Assembly (NCBI GenBank): GCA_907165135.1
Contig: OU015570.1
Span: 1,488,001-1,552,000 of the forward strand
DNA length: 64,000 bases
DNA from: Oikopleura dioica
Taxonomy: Eukaryota; Chordata; Appendicularia; Copelata; Oikopleuridae
Direction of reading: 5' to 3'
Part shown: one piece after another, positions 20,474 to 31,825 of the stretch
How the letters are laid out: each line of letters opens with the position of its first letter
Numbering within the stretch: position 1 is the stretch's first letter
The notes under the pieces: generated by a model
Seen by the model: only the letters and a program-made list of their open reading frames with translations
Databases searched by the model: none
What the model was told of the DNA's origin: nothing
Program-made: the position numbers and the translations under genes

Positions 20474-22699
20474 TTAATAACGTCGTCCTTCTCTACTTGA
20501 GTTTCGAGAAGATTGTCTCGAGTTAGAGTTTGATCTGTAACGTGACTCTCTTGAAGTAGATCTTTCTCTAGAAGAATCTCTTGAGTTTCGCCTTGAGGAA
20601 TCTCTGCTTCTCGAGCGTGTGTAATTGCTGTTTTTTGAGCGGTCTGAGGACCGTGATTGAGATCGCCCTCTTTTATCGCCCCTCGGAAAGGGTGTGCCTT
20701 TACGCCCTCTCTCTTTACGACGCTCATGACGGCCTACCGTTTTCTGATTTGCTGTACACATTCGAGCAATGTGACCTTTAAAACCACATCGATGGCATTC
20801 AATATCTTTCAGCGATCTCCGTCTTCGGTTCCCATCTCGTCGGTCGTTGTTGTCATATCTTCTGTTAGATGTTCGCACAACACTCATTTGCGTTTTCAAC
20901 GGTTGCATTGCCTCCTCAGCCTCATTTGCCAGATTTCCAATATCTGCAAATGGTCTTGTCTTCTCATGAAGTTTGACATGTTGTGCCACCGCTTGATTTT
21001 TGAGCCCATTTGTAAAGAGGTACAGAATGTCCTCTTGTCTATCTCTCTCAGTGATTGCTGACGGAGATGGTGGGAGCACCTTTCGCGAAAGATAGAACTC
21101 TCGAATCACTCTCATGAAAAAGCTTAGTGGTGATTCAGTAGGTCCTTGTCTTAGAGAGCTAAGACTTGCTCTATGAGAAAGTGAAGATCCTCCATGAGCC
21201 CGTCGCAAATGATCAATGAATTCCGGGAGACTTCGTTTTTGCTCATTTGTCAATTCACGCAAAATGTCCATTCGACCCGAGTTTTCGAGCGAACTGTAGA
21301 TCAGTGACGCGTCTGAGAGCAGAGAGAGTTCACGAAAGAGTATCAACGAATCTATAAAGTCATTGAGATGACTTGCTTTTTGGCTCGCATCAGAAGACTT
21401 AGCCCAAACTGGCGCCTTGACGGTCGCCTTCAGCCCTTGATCCCTTCCAACTTCATATCGAGGTTCTTCAGCTCGCAGTCGCGCTCCTTCATTTGGACGA
21501 TTTCGCTCCCTGTTCAGTTCCTGGTCTCGCTGCTGTTGTTGCAGTTCAAAGAGAAGCGTCATTCGCTCCACTTGATGCTGCAGTCGTTCTATCTGCTCTT
21601 GGCTCATTCTCTCGGTCTTAGCAACCGAAGTGTCTTCTTCTAGTTTTTCTGTCTCTTCCCTTCGAGTCTCTTTACGAACTGAGTTCATTGCTTGGCCGTC
21701 GCCCCTATGTCCATCAACATTCTCAAGTTTATGACCAGGTGCCGCCATATCGTCTCTGGTATTTTTACGGTCTGCAGGTGGCTTCGTGTTATTAGCTTTA
21801 TCTCCTGATGTTTCAAGGTTTACTACCGCCGGAGACGGCTGGAGGGCCTCTTTCTTTTGATGTGGTACCGGCTCATCAAGAATTAATGGTGCGACCTGGT
21901 TTGTCCGAGGAAAGATGTTGTTGAGTATCTTCTTGGGTGAGAGGCTTCTTCCTTTTGACTTTTCCTTGTGCAGTCGCTCAAATGTCGTTGCTTTGTGCCT
22001 CATAGCATCAAGTTCGTTGGTAAGACGTCTTATCTTCTGCTCATTAAGCCCGGCATTATAACGAAGGTCCGCAATTTCATTCTCTTGCTAATCGATGGTG
22101 TCTTTCAGATCTCTCACTTGTTTCTCCATAATGATCGCTTTTTCCGAGAACTCTTTAGCGGCCTTTTCATACGCTTCATTGAAAACCAGACGCTCACGTT
22201 CTTCAAACTCATTAATGACATCTTCGACTTTCATCGCCGAGCCAGAGACAAATAACTTTTGTTTTTGTTCATCAATGTTTTCCTCTACTCTCTTAATGAA
22301 GTCATCTATACTCCTCTCAAGGATAACATGCTTGTCTCCTAATTTCTGAGTTTGTAGTCCTTCTAGTATTTTCTTATCTAATTTACTAAGGTCATCAATC
22401 AATTTTGTCACATCAGTAAGAGTACTTGGAGAATGAAGTAAATAGCATCTGTCTTTAGGTGCTTTATCCTTAGGTGCTACAACTAGTCTAGAAATATCTA
22501 ACGAGTAAAAATTAACTATTGACTGAAAATTGGATGTTGGGAAGCGCAGAGGCACTTTTGTGAGTCCTTTTTTATCTTCATACTTACTCCTAAAAAATTC
22601 ATATTTTGCCTTTGGGTCAAGCTCTGCAAGATTCTCTAGAATCGCAAGAGCGTCGACTAGGACTGTATCTAAGTCTGTTAGTGAGTAGAAAAATCTCAT
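20474..22699 (-). CDS. gag: Gag, with one in-frame amber codon
   Basis: Starting at ATG 22699 the frame covers 742 codons and stops at 20474, interrupted only by TAG at 22088-22090 (context GAT TAG CAA GAG). The N-terminal part before the amber is a helical, coiled-coil-rich domain of about 203 residues. The part after it is 509 residues from its own ATG at 22003. It has a capsid-like helical region, a CCHC zinc knuckle C-x2-C-x4-H-x4-C near 20790, and an RS/SR-dipeptide-rich nucleic-acid-binding tail. Both sides keep the same frame, so the amber is a point change or a programmed readthrough site. The downstream ATG could also give a separate capsid protein. Confidence 0.8.
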
Positions 22700-22709
22700 C
22701 TCTGTACTC

Positions 22710-22711
22710 AC
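22710..22711 (-). promoter_or_regulatory. Candidate 5' splice donor of the retroelement leader
   Basis: On the minus strand AAAA|GTGAGTAC lies just before the gag ATG and after the primer site. GTGAGT matches a strong donor, the normal place for a retroviral major donor that feeds subgenomic env or accessory mRNA. Not tested by any transcript evidence. Confidence 0.4.
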
Positions 22712-22752
22712 TTTTGGGTATTCTCTAAGGTTTGGCGCTGGGAAAATATCCT

Positions 22753-22770
22753 ATCCCACTTCTGACACCA
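22753..22770 (-). promoter_or_regulatory. Primer-binding site, tRNA-Leu type
   Basis: Four bases inside the 5' LTR the minus strand reads TGGTGTCAGAAGTGGGAT. It starts with TGG, complementary to the tRNA CCA end, and matches the PBS class usually assigned to tRNA-Leu in gypsy elements. Confidence 0.75.
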
Positions 22771-22774
22771 TTTG

Positions 22775-22982
22775 TGTTGTAACCTGCTGAATAGATGTGG
22801 AAGTCAAATGATGAGTCTCTATTGTTGTTTTATAAAAGTTGATTTTATTTTCAGATTGTGTTTTGAGAAACAGAGTGTTAGTTGGACTGAGGTCCTAATC
22901 AGAGAGAGCTCTGATCAGAATTCAAGTGATAAAAATAAAGTCGGCTCCCGAAGAGCGCCACACCCAAGGGTCGGCTACTACA
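22775..22982 (-). repeat. 5' LTR of the env-bearing retroelement (208 bp)
   Basis: Identical to the 3' LTR at 11092-11299, ends TG...CA, and flanked on the outside by the second TGAA (22983-22986). Contains a TATA-like box and AATAAA on the minus strand. Confidence 0.9.
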
Positions 22983-22986
22983 TGAA

Positions 22987-23065
22987 GAAGGAATTGAAGA
23001 AGGAAAACAAAACGCCACTCAGGACTTCGCTTCCAAAAAGAAGAAAAGTCGCCAAAGAACTATGA
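22987..23065 (+). pseudogene. Displaced 3' end of the interrupted coding region
   Basis: After the second TGAA the frame broken at 11091 continues in phase for 25 codons and ends with TGA at 23063-23065. The piece is strongly basic and contains PKRRKV, close to a classical nuclear-localisation signal. That fits a nuclear protein. Confidence 0.55.
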
Positions 23066-24050
23066 TTTTAATAATAACAGCTGTTTTAACTGCCGAAAAC
23101 TGATCAAAATAAACTATTTATTGAAATTTCCGCTCGGTGAATTGATTCCGATTAGCGCGCGCTCAGTGTTAAACAGGTCTAAAAATAAGTGTTTGTTCTG
23201 AGAGCTTTTCAGGCTTATTAAAGGCTTAAATTGTGAGCTCTCTTAATTAATAATCACGAGCAAAAGGTTTGCTGGCAAGATTACTTTATTCAAACCATTT
23301 TTGGATCGAAATATGCAACCTGAAAGGTTAGAATAAGGGGTACCATCTTCGAAAGTTTAAAGCGATCTCTCGCGCCACCATGTGGATTAATTGAACAAGT
23401 AAATACATATTTGGAATCAGCGTAAAAAACTGTACAAGATGTTAAATTTTCGAAGTTATCGAAGCACCTTGATTTTTCCGTGAAACTATTATAATGATAT
23501 ATCCGAATTTATGATCTTAAAATATCTTTTTATAGGTTTTCGAACGCGCAGATTTCGAAAATTTCATCAAAATATCGAAATTGTGACCATTTTTGGAAAC
23601 AGCCGTTTGAATTTGAGCGAGCTAAAAGTGCGCTAGGGAAAAACTGAAAACGCCATGTGAAAGAACTCATTTCAATTTGTATGTCCATGAAGTTTCAGAA
23701 AATTATCGCAACAGGACGGTCTTTTCGACAAAAATTGTCGAGCTCCAGTTGGGAGGTTCTCCGGGCGCGTTCCAGTTGGGAGGTTCTCCGGGCGCGTTCC
23801 AGTTGGGGAGCTAATTGTGGACACCCTTTCTCTGCCCGGGGGCATTCCGCGCAATGCGACTCCGAGACGCGCCGATCTTTTGAGTCCTCAAGATTTGAAG
23901 ATAAAGAAGGCATCCTCCAAAAATTAAGAAAAAAAATCATGGGCTTTTTTAAACCTACATGTTTATAAAAAAAAGAATTTAAAAAAAAACGGTCGATCTT
24001 TATGGTTTTTCGACCGTTTTATTAAATTTTCTCCTCATCCCTTTTAGGGC
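23066..24050. other. Non-coding stretch with a 26-bp minisatellite
   Basis: No gene seen. Around 23744-23815 a 26-bp unit containing GTTGGGAGGTTCTCCGGGCG is repeated about 2.5 times. Confidence 0.45.
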
Positions 24051-24051
24051 A

Positions 24052-24600
24052 CACTCCACTTTGTGTTGGGGTCAAAACTTGGCACCTGGAGAGTAAGGGC
24101 AAGGTCTCCAACAGAGCAAACAGGATGCAAGGGCCCCACCGACAAGTGCCAACTCCCGCGGAGGCTGCTCCTAGCCACAACTCAGAGCAGCTCTCGGTGT
24201 GAGACGGTTGAGCCCTTCAGCAAATATGATCTAAGGGCACACTGGGCCTAAGATCAGGATCAAGCTCAGCCCCGGATGAGCCACAAAAGTAAAAATATGG
24301 AAGACTCAGAATAGACTTTGATGAAATTTTGCCCATTAGGGTAATCGATGGCGTAGATTACGAATCTGAAGTCAAAAAAGACTTCGAATGTACAAAAAGA
24401 AGAAAATCTCAAAATAATTCCATGTATTTTGCTTAAAGTTTATAAAGAAAGTACGCCTCAAGATCCGGAAAATACCTCACTTATTTCAAGGGCAGTAAAT
24501 ATTATAAAAAATCCTGCCTTTCGTTTTTTGTACATTCGAAGTCTTTTTTGAGTTCAGATTCGTAATCTACGCCCTCGATTGACTCCAACACAAAGTGGAG
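24052..24600. repeat. Foldback repeat
   Basis: CACTCCACTTTGTGTTGG at 24052 returns inverted near 24570-24590. Inner arms at about 24345-24400 and 24525-24580 (GTAGATTACGAATCTGAA and its complement) also pair. The GC-rich middle at 24075-24290 resembles structured RNA in composition, but I cannot match it to a known RNA. Probably a non-autonomous element. Confidence 0.5.
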
Positions 24601-24734
24601 AACCCCCCTTTTAGCTCTCAAATTGTTTTTGCTCAAAAATAATTGTTATTCTAGAAGCTTTAAGTTTTATACAGTGGGCGACAAATTTCACGATGGAGGG
24701 ATTTCTCAAAGGGGAAATTTGCGCGTGTTGTTGC

Positions 24735-25076
24735 GCGTCTCAGCCCCGTCCCTGGCTTTTAAATTGAAATGGGCTTGACGGCCCTTCGGGCCGTCTCAGC
24801 ACCGTCCCTGGCTTATAAATTAAAATAGGTTTGACAAAGGTTGGGATAAGTAGAGAGGATAGAGATGATCAGTCTCAGTTCCGTCCCCAACCCCACCCAC
24901 ACCCGTTTTTAAATTATCGTCAGTCTATTTTTCCCGAATTAAAATTACGGGTATTTTATATTTTTTTCAAAATTCTTCCAGGACTTTTGATTTTTCCGGA
25001 AGAAAGTCCTTTGTGCGGATTTGCATGCGCAACATCGAAAATATTAGCCCTCAGTCTTGATTCACGTGATTTATAG
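24735..25076. repeat. Dispersed repeat, second copy
   Basis: Same tandem head (CTGGCTTTTAAATTGAAATG, CGGCCCTTCGGGCCGTCTC) and GATGATCAGTCTCAG plus C-rich body as at 8590-9130. It ends where an LTR begins. Confidence 0.6.
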
Positions 25077-25495
25077 TGCTGACCTCAAACTACAATTTCA
25101 CCTGCGTGAAAATCCACTCGCGCGCGCGGCGTTACAGCCGCGCGAATGAAATTTCACCCGTTCAAACAGACCAAGAGCCGCGCCAGCACACCAAACTTAT
25201 TTCAAACGATTTATTATCTTATCACCGCGAAATAACTTTCATTCCTGTGAACTAACTTTCATTCGTGTGAACTTACTTTCATTTCTGTGAACAAACATTC
25301 TACGCAAACGAAGCTGTGTTCTATTCGCGTGAATAAAGTTAAATTCACGCGAACCAAAATACTATATAAATAACTCTGCTTCTCCACTAAGACACTTATA
25401 CACTCAACTCTACTTCCACTCGACACAACTTTGATTTTTCAATAAATAATGCTCATCCGAAACTTATTGTAGTCTTAACGCAGCAGAACCCCTAC
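25077..25495 (+). repeat. LTR with TATA box and poly(A) signal
   Basis: About 419 bp from TGCTGACC to CCTACA. It carries repeated CGCGTGAA/TTCATTCGTGTGAAC words, then ACTATATAAATA, a CACTCAACTC initiator-like stretch and AATAAATAAT. TTGGTGACAAAGAGAAG, a primer-site-like sequence, follows two bases later. The matching 3' LTR is not in the window. Confidence 0.6.
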
Positions 25496-25664
25496 AAATT
25501 GGTGACAAAGAGAAGAAACAAACCTACGATTACCAGAGATACAGAGATATTTTAAACGGGTATATTTTTATACAAGTGAAATTACAGGCAACTCTAGGCT
25601 CCAGCATTTTCCCTTAAGGAACTGATAAGCTGTGAAGAGGGACCTTAGGTACTCACTTTTAAAT

Positions 25665-25946
25665 AATGGCGGAAACGAACTTAAAATTAACAGCAGACCT
25701 TTCTAAGAGAGAGCTACGACTGATCTATGATTCTTTTGAAGAGAAAGAATATCTAGTCTGCTTCCTATCACGGATAAGAAGTCAGTTGTCCTGAATATTT
25801 TGAGACTCAAAGCCGATTTTGTCAAGAATGACCCAAAATTTGTTTTTCGAGCTCAAGATACTGGCGTTGTTCATTTCTTAAAGAACTTTATTGAGGACTG
25901 TGATAACCAACGTTTCAGCCGACCAAATCACAAAATAAACCTTGAG
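25665..25946 (+). pseudogene. gag remnant of the preceding LTR element
   Basis: The frame opens at ATG 25665 with a helical start resembling the fragment near 37362 (both have an L-T-A ... K-E-L-x-L-I-Y-D pattern). It breaks after 43 codons and continues in another frame to 25946, where a MITE interrupts it. This is a frameshifted 5' end of a gag-like gene. Confidence 0.5.
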
Positions 25947-26568
25947 CAGGGGTCTGGATTTTGGCCAAAAATGAAAAGCGAAAGCGAAGCGAAAGCGAAA
26001 ATTTTTCAAAAATTTTAAGCGAAAGCGAAGCGAAGCGAATCAAGTTGTTGAATCCGGGATCGATCTTGGTGAAGCCGGGATTGACTGTGGAGTAACCAAT
26101 AAGTTTTTGGCAATAGTTAAAGTTATATCATATATCATATAACTTATATGAATCATATTATATGATCAATCAATTTAAATAAATTCACGTCGCCGTTTGC
26201 CCATGTCGCCGTTTCCCCAAGTTCGGCAATCGGATATCTCTGGCGACTTGGGAAAAGTTATCCCGGAAAACGGTGACCACTCATCAGCTCAGCGTAGCTC
26301 ACAATATTATATTGTCAATATATTATTGTCAATATTGGCTACTTTGAAAACATTCAAATGATCTCAGCAAAACTCTGAATAGTGCAAATTAAGTTCAATA
26401 AGCAAAATTCTCAGTTAAGCTTTCGCTAAAGCAGATGAAAATAACAAAATATTCAACTCTTACAACGATTTCTTAAGAGCGAAATTTTTGCGAAAATTTT
26501 TGGTAAAAAGCGAAAGCGAAGCGAAGCGAATTGAAATTACAAAAAGCGAAAGCGAATCCAGACCCCTG
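25947..26568. mobile_element. MITE with CAGGGGTCTGGATT ends, 622 bp
   Basis: Ends read CAGGGGTCTGGATT and AATCCAGACCCCTG. Both subterminal regions are packed with GCGAAGC/AGCGAAAGCG words, a typical arrangement for transposase binding. No coding capacity. CAGGG ends resemble hAT elements, but the flanks (ACCTTGAG / AATAGTTT) do not show a clean 8-bp duplication. Confidence 0.6.
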
Positions 26569-28470
26569 AATAGTTTAATTGTTTGATTGTGGACCCTAAC
26601 CATGCCGCATGATTTTTTAATGGAAAAGTAAGCCGGAACTCTGTTGAGCGCCTACTTCGCCTTGATTGTCTTTCTGAAATTGAACTGATCTTTTGATTCT
26701 TTAAGGAGAAAAAGGTGATATTATCGTGCTCCGAACCATTTTCTCTAAAAATGATACCAAAAGTCTCTTTTCCAGGGATACATATATTTACACGCATCAT
26801 TCAGTTTAGCATATGATCTTGGGAAAAAGTCTGTTACCTACTGCTCTCTGCACCGAATTTTCCCTTAGGTAAATTCGCGCTTTTCTTTTCTGACTAAACA
26901 ATTTTCCGTTCAGCCAATGATAAGATTGGGAGCACAGTCTGAAGTTTGAAAGAATCCTGAAAGCCGATGGCTACGGCCCTTTTTAAGATTAAACGTTTAG
27001 GGGTGTTTAAGGGACACGGTTAGGTAGCGCCGCGCCAAACTTCAGGCGCTCGCCGTTATTCTTGTGAATGGGATTTTCCAAATATCCTTTTTGCAAATGA
27101 TATTAACAGCTCTTCAGCTTTCTCATTCAGTAAACCGGTATTCTCGGGGAGCTACGACTCGCCGGGATTTTCACTAATAATGCAAGGTCCCGGCAAGTCG
27201 TAGCTGTTCTAGAAACTCTTATATAAATACCCGGTGTTTCCTGGTTTGGTACATATCCTGGTTTGGTACAAATCATGGTTTGGTATGAATCCTGGTTTGG
27301 TACGAATTTCAAAATCATAACCCTAAATCGAGGGTAAAAAATCCCAAAAATTGAAACATGAAATCATCGACTCTTGTCAATAGTGCTCGACCCCCCTTCA
27401 GCCTCAATATTTGAAATTATTTTTAGGAAGGAGATCTCATTTCTGAGATTCTTCAAGATATTTTTACTCGAGCTCATCTGGGCAAAAATTTGAAATCGCA
27501 TGCTCATTTTAAAGGTGTAAGGGAAATCCCGGCCCCTTCAAACCCTGGCGAATTGCTCAAGTAAAACCTACCACCTGGAGGCGCTTAAAGACCCCCTGCC
27601 CCTCATCAAGAATCGTGAAAAGTGGTCTCCTAAGTGAACGATTTTCTCGTATACCCTTAATTTCAATTGCAAGCTTTAGATCGAACCCTCGCCTGCAACC
27701 GTTTCTTATATCCTCTATAACTTATAGACTATAAGTTATAGAGATATCTCGATATCAAACTTTAGGTTATACAGGCCGTTAAAGGTAAGGTTTTTGGGTT
27801 TTTAATAGGGGTATACCTTTAATTTTTTCGGGATAAAGTTAAGGTCCTTAGCTACGACCGTTCCCTTTTGAGAGTTTTTGGCCAATGATTCATTGGCAAT
27901 GAACTTAAGGAGGAAAGCCTTTTAAAATTTAATCAGTCGAATTTAAGGCGAATTTTCAGATTTATATTTTCAGTTTTTTATGTCACGAATGTCACGAATA
28001 TCACGAATGTCACGATTTCCCTGAATATGTCACGAAAACCGAGACATGTTGTTTTTGTTTTCAGTTGATTCTGGAAACTTTTTTGAGAGAGCGATATTTG
28101 GGAGTATCATTTTATTCATCATTAAACTACCTATATTTAAAAGAGCAAAAAAGTCAAAAAAGCACTGAAAATTTTAAAATTTTGAAAATATAATTTTCGG
28201 AAATTATTGACGGAGGTCCTATACAAAATTTACAGAAATTTGTACCCGTCTCCATAAATTTCGCAGTATTTCGCAGTAAAGGGTATCTGTCTCGGAAAAA
28301 AACTCTGTAGTTTATGGAAGGTGAGGAGTCCACACTGATACTGATTTGAAAATGAGATAACAGCTGTGAGCTAGCGCGGCGGTTCAAAAGTAGCTTGAGG
28401 GCTAGAAGTGATGGTAATCTTGGTCGTAATCGAGAGGGATCCGAGCATCCGTCATATCAAGATACTTCCC
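26569..28470. other. Non-coding stretch with small repeats
   Basis: No gene supported. An inverted repeat of CTACGACTCGCCGGGA-type words lies at 27150-27203. An 18-bp tandem repeat around CCTGGTTTGGTAC runs about four times at 27238-27308. GTCACGAATAT-like words repeat at 27980-28035. Confidence 0.45.
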
Positions 28471-28474
28471 AATA

Positions 28475-28585
28475 CCGTGGTTTTCCATCTTAAGAGCGCC
28501 CAACTTAAGAGCGTTTTTCCCAATATTTTCCATATTTTGTCATCTGCGAAAATTCCAACTTTAGAGCGTTTTTGGGTATTTCAAA
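28475..28585. mobile_element. MITE fragment, CCGTGGTTTTCC family
   Basis: Starts CCGTGGTTTTCCATCTTAAG after TA and matches the left end of the full copy at 34175-34940. The rest is missing. Confidence 0.55.
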
Positions 28586-28665
28586 TTAAATATCAGGATA
28601 TCGTTTATTTTAACCAGAAATTTAATATGAGTCATTTTCTCACGAGAGAAAAGCCTGGGTTTTCG

Positions 28666-28797
28666 ACAACCTACTCGACCAAAAACCGACCACCGACCAC
28701 TTTCCGACCAATTGTTTAATAAAATCAATGTCGGGTCGGGTCGGTCCGACCAAAGTTCGACCGACACCCGACAATGTCGATTTGGTCGACAACCTGT
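28666..28797. repeat. Small inverted element rich in CCGACC/GTCGG words
   Basis: Left edge CGACAACCTACTCGACC pairs with GGTCGACAACC on the right; CCGACC words on one side face GGTCGG words on the other. Related in word content to 9150-9595. Confidence 0.4.
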
Positions 28798-28799
28798 TT

Positions 28800-29600
28800 C
28801 TTGAAGCCTTAATTTTTAATATTTTTTAAAAAATCCACCGCTAGATGAGAGTGAAGGCGTGAGCCCGACTGGACAAAGATCAAAAAGACTCGCGTTGCTG
28901 CAGAAAACTCGAAAAACTTGAAATTGACTTCTGGTTTCTGCGCTTCGATATTGCGCTCGATCCAATCCCGATTCAAACAAAAGAAGAAAAAGTGGTTGCG
29001 CAAGCTCTCAAAGAAAAAATTTTACGTTTTCAAATCTTTTGGGGTCGAATTGTATCAAATAATGGGTAGACGCTTGTAATGTCCCCGAATGTCCCGAATG
29101 TCCCTGTCTGATCATGCAAAAATATTCCAAAATAAGAACTCAATAACAACTTTTTCGTCTCTAGAGCACCATTGTTCTTGCAAAAAGTCGAAAAGAAGGC
29201 TTCGCTCCGACTAATTTGTGGTAGAAAACTCATAAAGGTTTGCGAAAAATTGTCTCTAGAACAAAATTATAATGAAATATATCCTTTGGATATTTTTAAA
29301 TTTGGTATTTATTTCCGAATCTGAGTCTAGAGTTGAAGGTAGCGCAGCTTATCAAGAAGATCATAAAATAGATCAAGGGTGGTGGCCCAGGACGAGAGTA
29401 CATTGGGTCCGTCTCATAGACTGATCCCAACATTCTTCCGCACCAGGGTCACCCAGAGGGTGCAATAGAGAGAAAATGATAACTATCAGGTGTAATAGAC
29501 GGAAAATGATAACCATCATCCTTCCGGGGGAGGGGAAAACTAAAAAGAAAAGAACAGATAGACAGCTAAAAAATGCATAGAAAAGTGAACAGAGGAACAG
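28800..29600. other. Non-coding stretch
   Basis: No supported gene. Near 29465-29515 a GAAAATGATAACYATCA word is repeated. Confidence 0.4.
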
Positions 29601-30017
29601 TTATATTTATAATTTATGTTTCGCGAATTTCTTTCGTTCTAATCGAGCATGACAGGCTTCTAGAGTTGTCAGTTTTCTACCGGCAAGGTTGGCCCTTCCT
29701 TGCATTCTCGGTGCCGCGGACTCCCTCCACGGGTCACGTCTGGACGTTGGCATCCCTACTCTCTTCGGCCATACAGTTGAATCTTTACAACCAGCTGAGT
29801 CCTTCCAGCTGGGCCTAGCACACGTGCGTCTTCCATGTAGGTTAAGGCATCCACCTGATCCTTGGCCAATCAACTCTTCCTTCTTCTCTTTTAGAACTAG
29901 TCGAAATCCCTACTTGTGAGAGCTCGTTGCCGAATTAATGTTTCCTCATTTGTCAATTCACATTGCACCCCTTATTGGGAATTTTCAGAATCGTAACTGC
30001 TCTCTTCATTTTCTGAT

Positions 30018-30345
30018 TAAGATGAAAGTGTTGAGGGTGAAGTCGTTCGCGAGCTGTGCTCGGAGCTTTCCGTGTCAGAAGTCACGCTCCCGGACTCTGA
30101 GGAGGAGGACTCGGAGTCGTGCGCAGCTGAGACAAGCTCGTAAAGTGAATCCTCAAATCTATCCCGATCTCGAGTGGTCTCCTCGCATTCTTCTTGTATT
30201 ATTCGCCAGAGATTTTCGCCTCAAAGCTAGTTCGGCGCATACACATGTAAATCGCAACTTCTTCATCCAAATTGCAGTCGTTTCTGAAATCGTCGATTGC
30301 CTCTATGAAATTCTTGATGTCTTCGAGTTCCTCTTTTTTGTGCCT
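30018..30345 (-). pseudogene. Acidic C-terminal coding remnant, unrecognised
   Basis: On the minus strand about 30345-30230 encodes a helical Glu/Asp-rich stretch. After a one-base shift the frame continues to a stop near 30018 as an acidic, Ser-rich tail with SSSSES and SDTESSE runs. The composition is protein-like on this strand, while the 215-codon plus-strand ORF over the same DNA looks like its shadow. Start and family unknown; a decayed gag or acidic nuclear protein is possible. Confidence 0.3.
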
Positions 30346-31825
30346 TTTTTATTGTTCCATATTGGCGCATACTGCATCACCGAATTTTCATGTTCGGTAA
30401 GATTCATTCTCTCTTCACTTGTGTACTTCACTTTGAGTCGGCGCGGCTCGGTTCCGTTTAATCAGCCAATGATGTTGACCTTGGTGTTTCCTTTTATGAC
30501 CAGCGAGTTGCTTGATAGTGTAGCTTTATGGTCTCGTCGGCTGCGCTGGGATATAAAATTCGATCAAGAACCTAGAATTTTATGACGCCGGTCAAGATCA
30601 GCAGAAAATTTCGAATCTTCGCGAATGGTGCGGCGCCTGTGTCGATCGTCGTGAAATTCTCAAATTTTGAAAAGGCGGCTACGCAAGTGGCAGAATAGCC
30701 GCTTTTGCAATCTTCAAGTTATCTGATGTTGTTGTCGACTCCGTCGTAGTGGCTGATGGTGTTGTTACTGTTGTAGTTGTGGCTGATGTTCCGGCTTATT
30801 CCGACACGCGAAAGAGTTGTTGTGCGCTGGCTCGTGGCAGGAAGGTGATCGGTCTCCCTCAAGATGGTGAATCTTTTCGTTGTCGCAGCCGCTGACTTGA
30901 GTTTCCACTGACATGTTCCCAACAATGTTCCCAACAAGTTCACAGAATGAGTCCATGTGCACGAAACCGACTATAAAAAAGACTGCACCTCTTTTTACAA
31001 TTCATTCTACTTTTCTTTTTTTTGGAATAAACATCTCAGATAAAAATCACTTTGTAGTGTATAATCACTACATCAGAACAGGCTGTTCAACAGCGTTCCA
31101 AATAATGGTAAATGTGTGAGAAATAAATTTGTAGATGCCGTCTGCAAAAAATTAAATCTAAATCGTTCTTATAACAGCCCATATTGGACTCCAGTGGCAG
31201 TTTCGGTAAACCTTACATTTCACGTCTCATACGTAGTCATGGGTGAATACACATGAATGCGACGCGGTTTTCCTTGTACCACCGGCTTCACAGGTGAAAC
31301 CGGTTGATTGATTACTTTCTACACTGCGCCACCTAATAATTATCACCCTATAAAACTGGAACTGTTCTCAACTGCTGAGAAGTCCACCCTACAACGCAAT
31401 ACAAATCAAACTTCAACAACTTTATTTTCAACTTTACCAAAACTGATTCCTGATGAACGAAAATATGGAATTGCCTTGATGCCTCAAATCAAAATAAACA
31501 TCCAAAATTCCTTCATTTCTCCCGGAAAATTTTCTCACAACCCCAGAATTTTCAATCCTTTCCTTATGGAGAATAGGTCGCGTCGTGGTTGATATACGTT
31601 CCGTATAGATATGTAAAAAAAGTTCTCCATCCACGATTGTCACATTCAAGCTTACATATTTCTTCTTCGAGTATTCCAACAAATAAACGGTTAACAACCG
31701 TGTCATACAATGGGAGGTAGCTGATGCTATAAGCCATCATTCTGACTTTAATTTATATTTCCGATTTCCACTCTTTTGCAAGCCCATGCTTGGATCTTGC
31801 ATTTCGTTCTTGAGCTTCAAGAGTT

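Larger units (their letters stand above)
11092..22982 (-). mobile_element. Complete env-bearing Ty3/gypsy (Tor-like) retroelement, 11.9 kb
   Basis: Element order on the minus strand: 5' LTR (22775-22982), primer site, gag, pol (protease, RT, RNase H, integrase in that order), env in two overlapping frames, about 1.1 kb of AT-rich spacer, an accessory ORF and the 3' LTR. The protease-RT-RNaseH-integrase order and 4-bp target duplication place it in Ty3/gypsy (Metaviridae). An env gene after pol gives it retrovirus-like architecture. The length is generous for the group because of the accessory ORF and spacer. It is inserted against the plus-strand coding region 9843-23065. Confidence 0.9.

Noticed and set aside
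24075-24290. GC-rich segment resembling a structured RNA
   Set aside because: No match to 5S, 7SL, U-snRNA or spliced-leader patterns I can recall, and it lies between the arms of a foldback repeat.
29938-30585. 215-codon plus-strand ORF
   Set aside because: Composition is poor and the minus strand carries more protein-like acidic coding; likely an antisense shadow.
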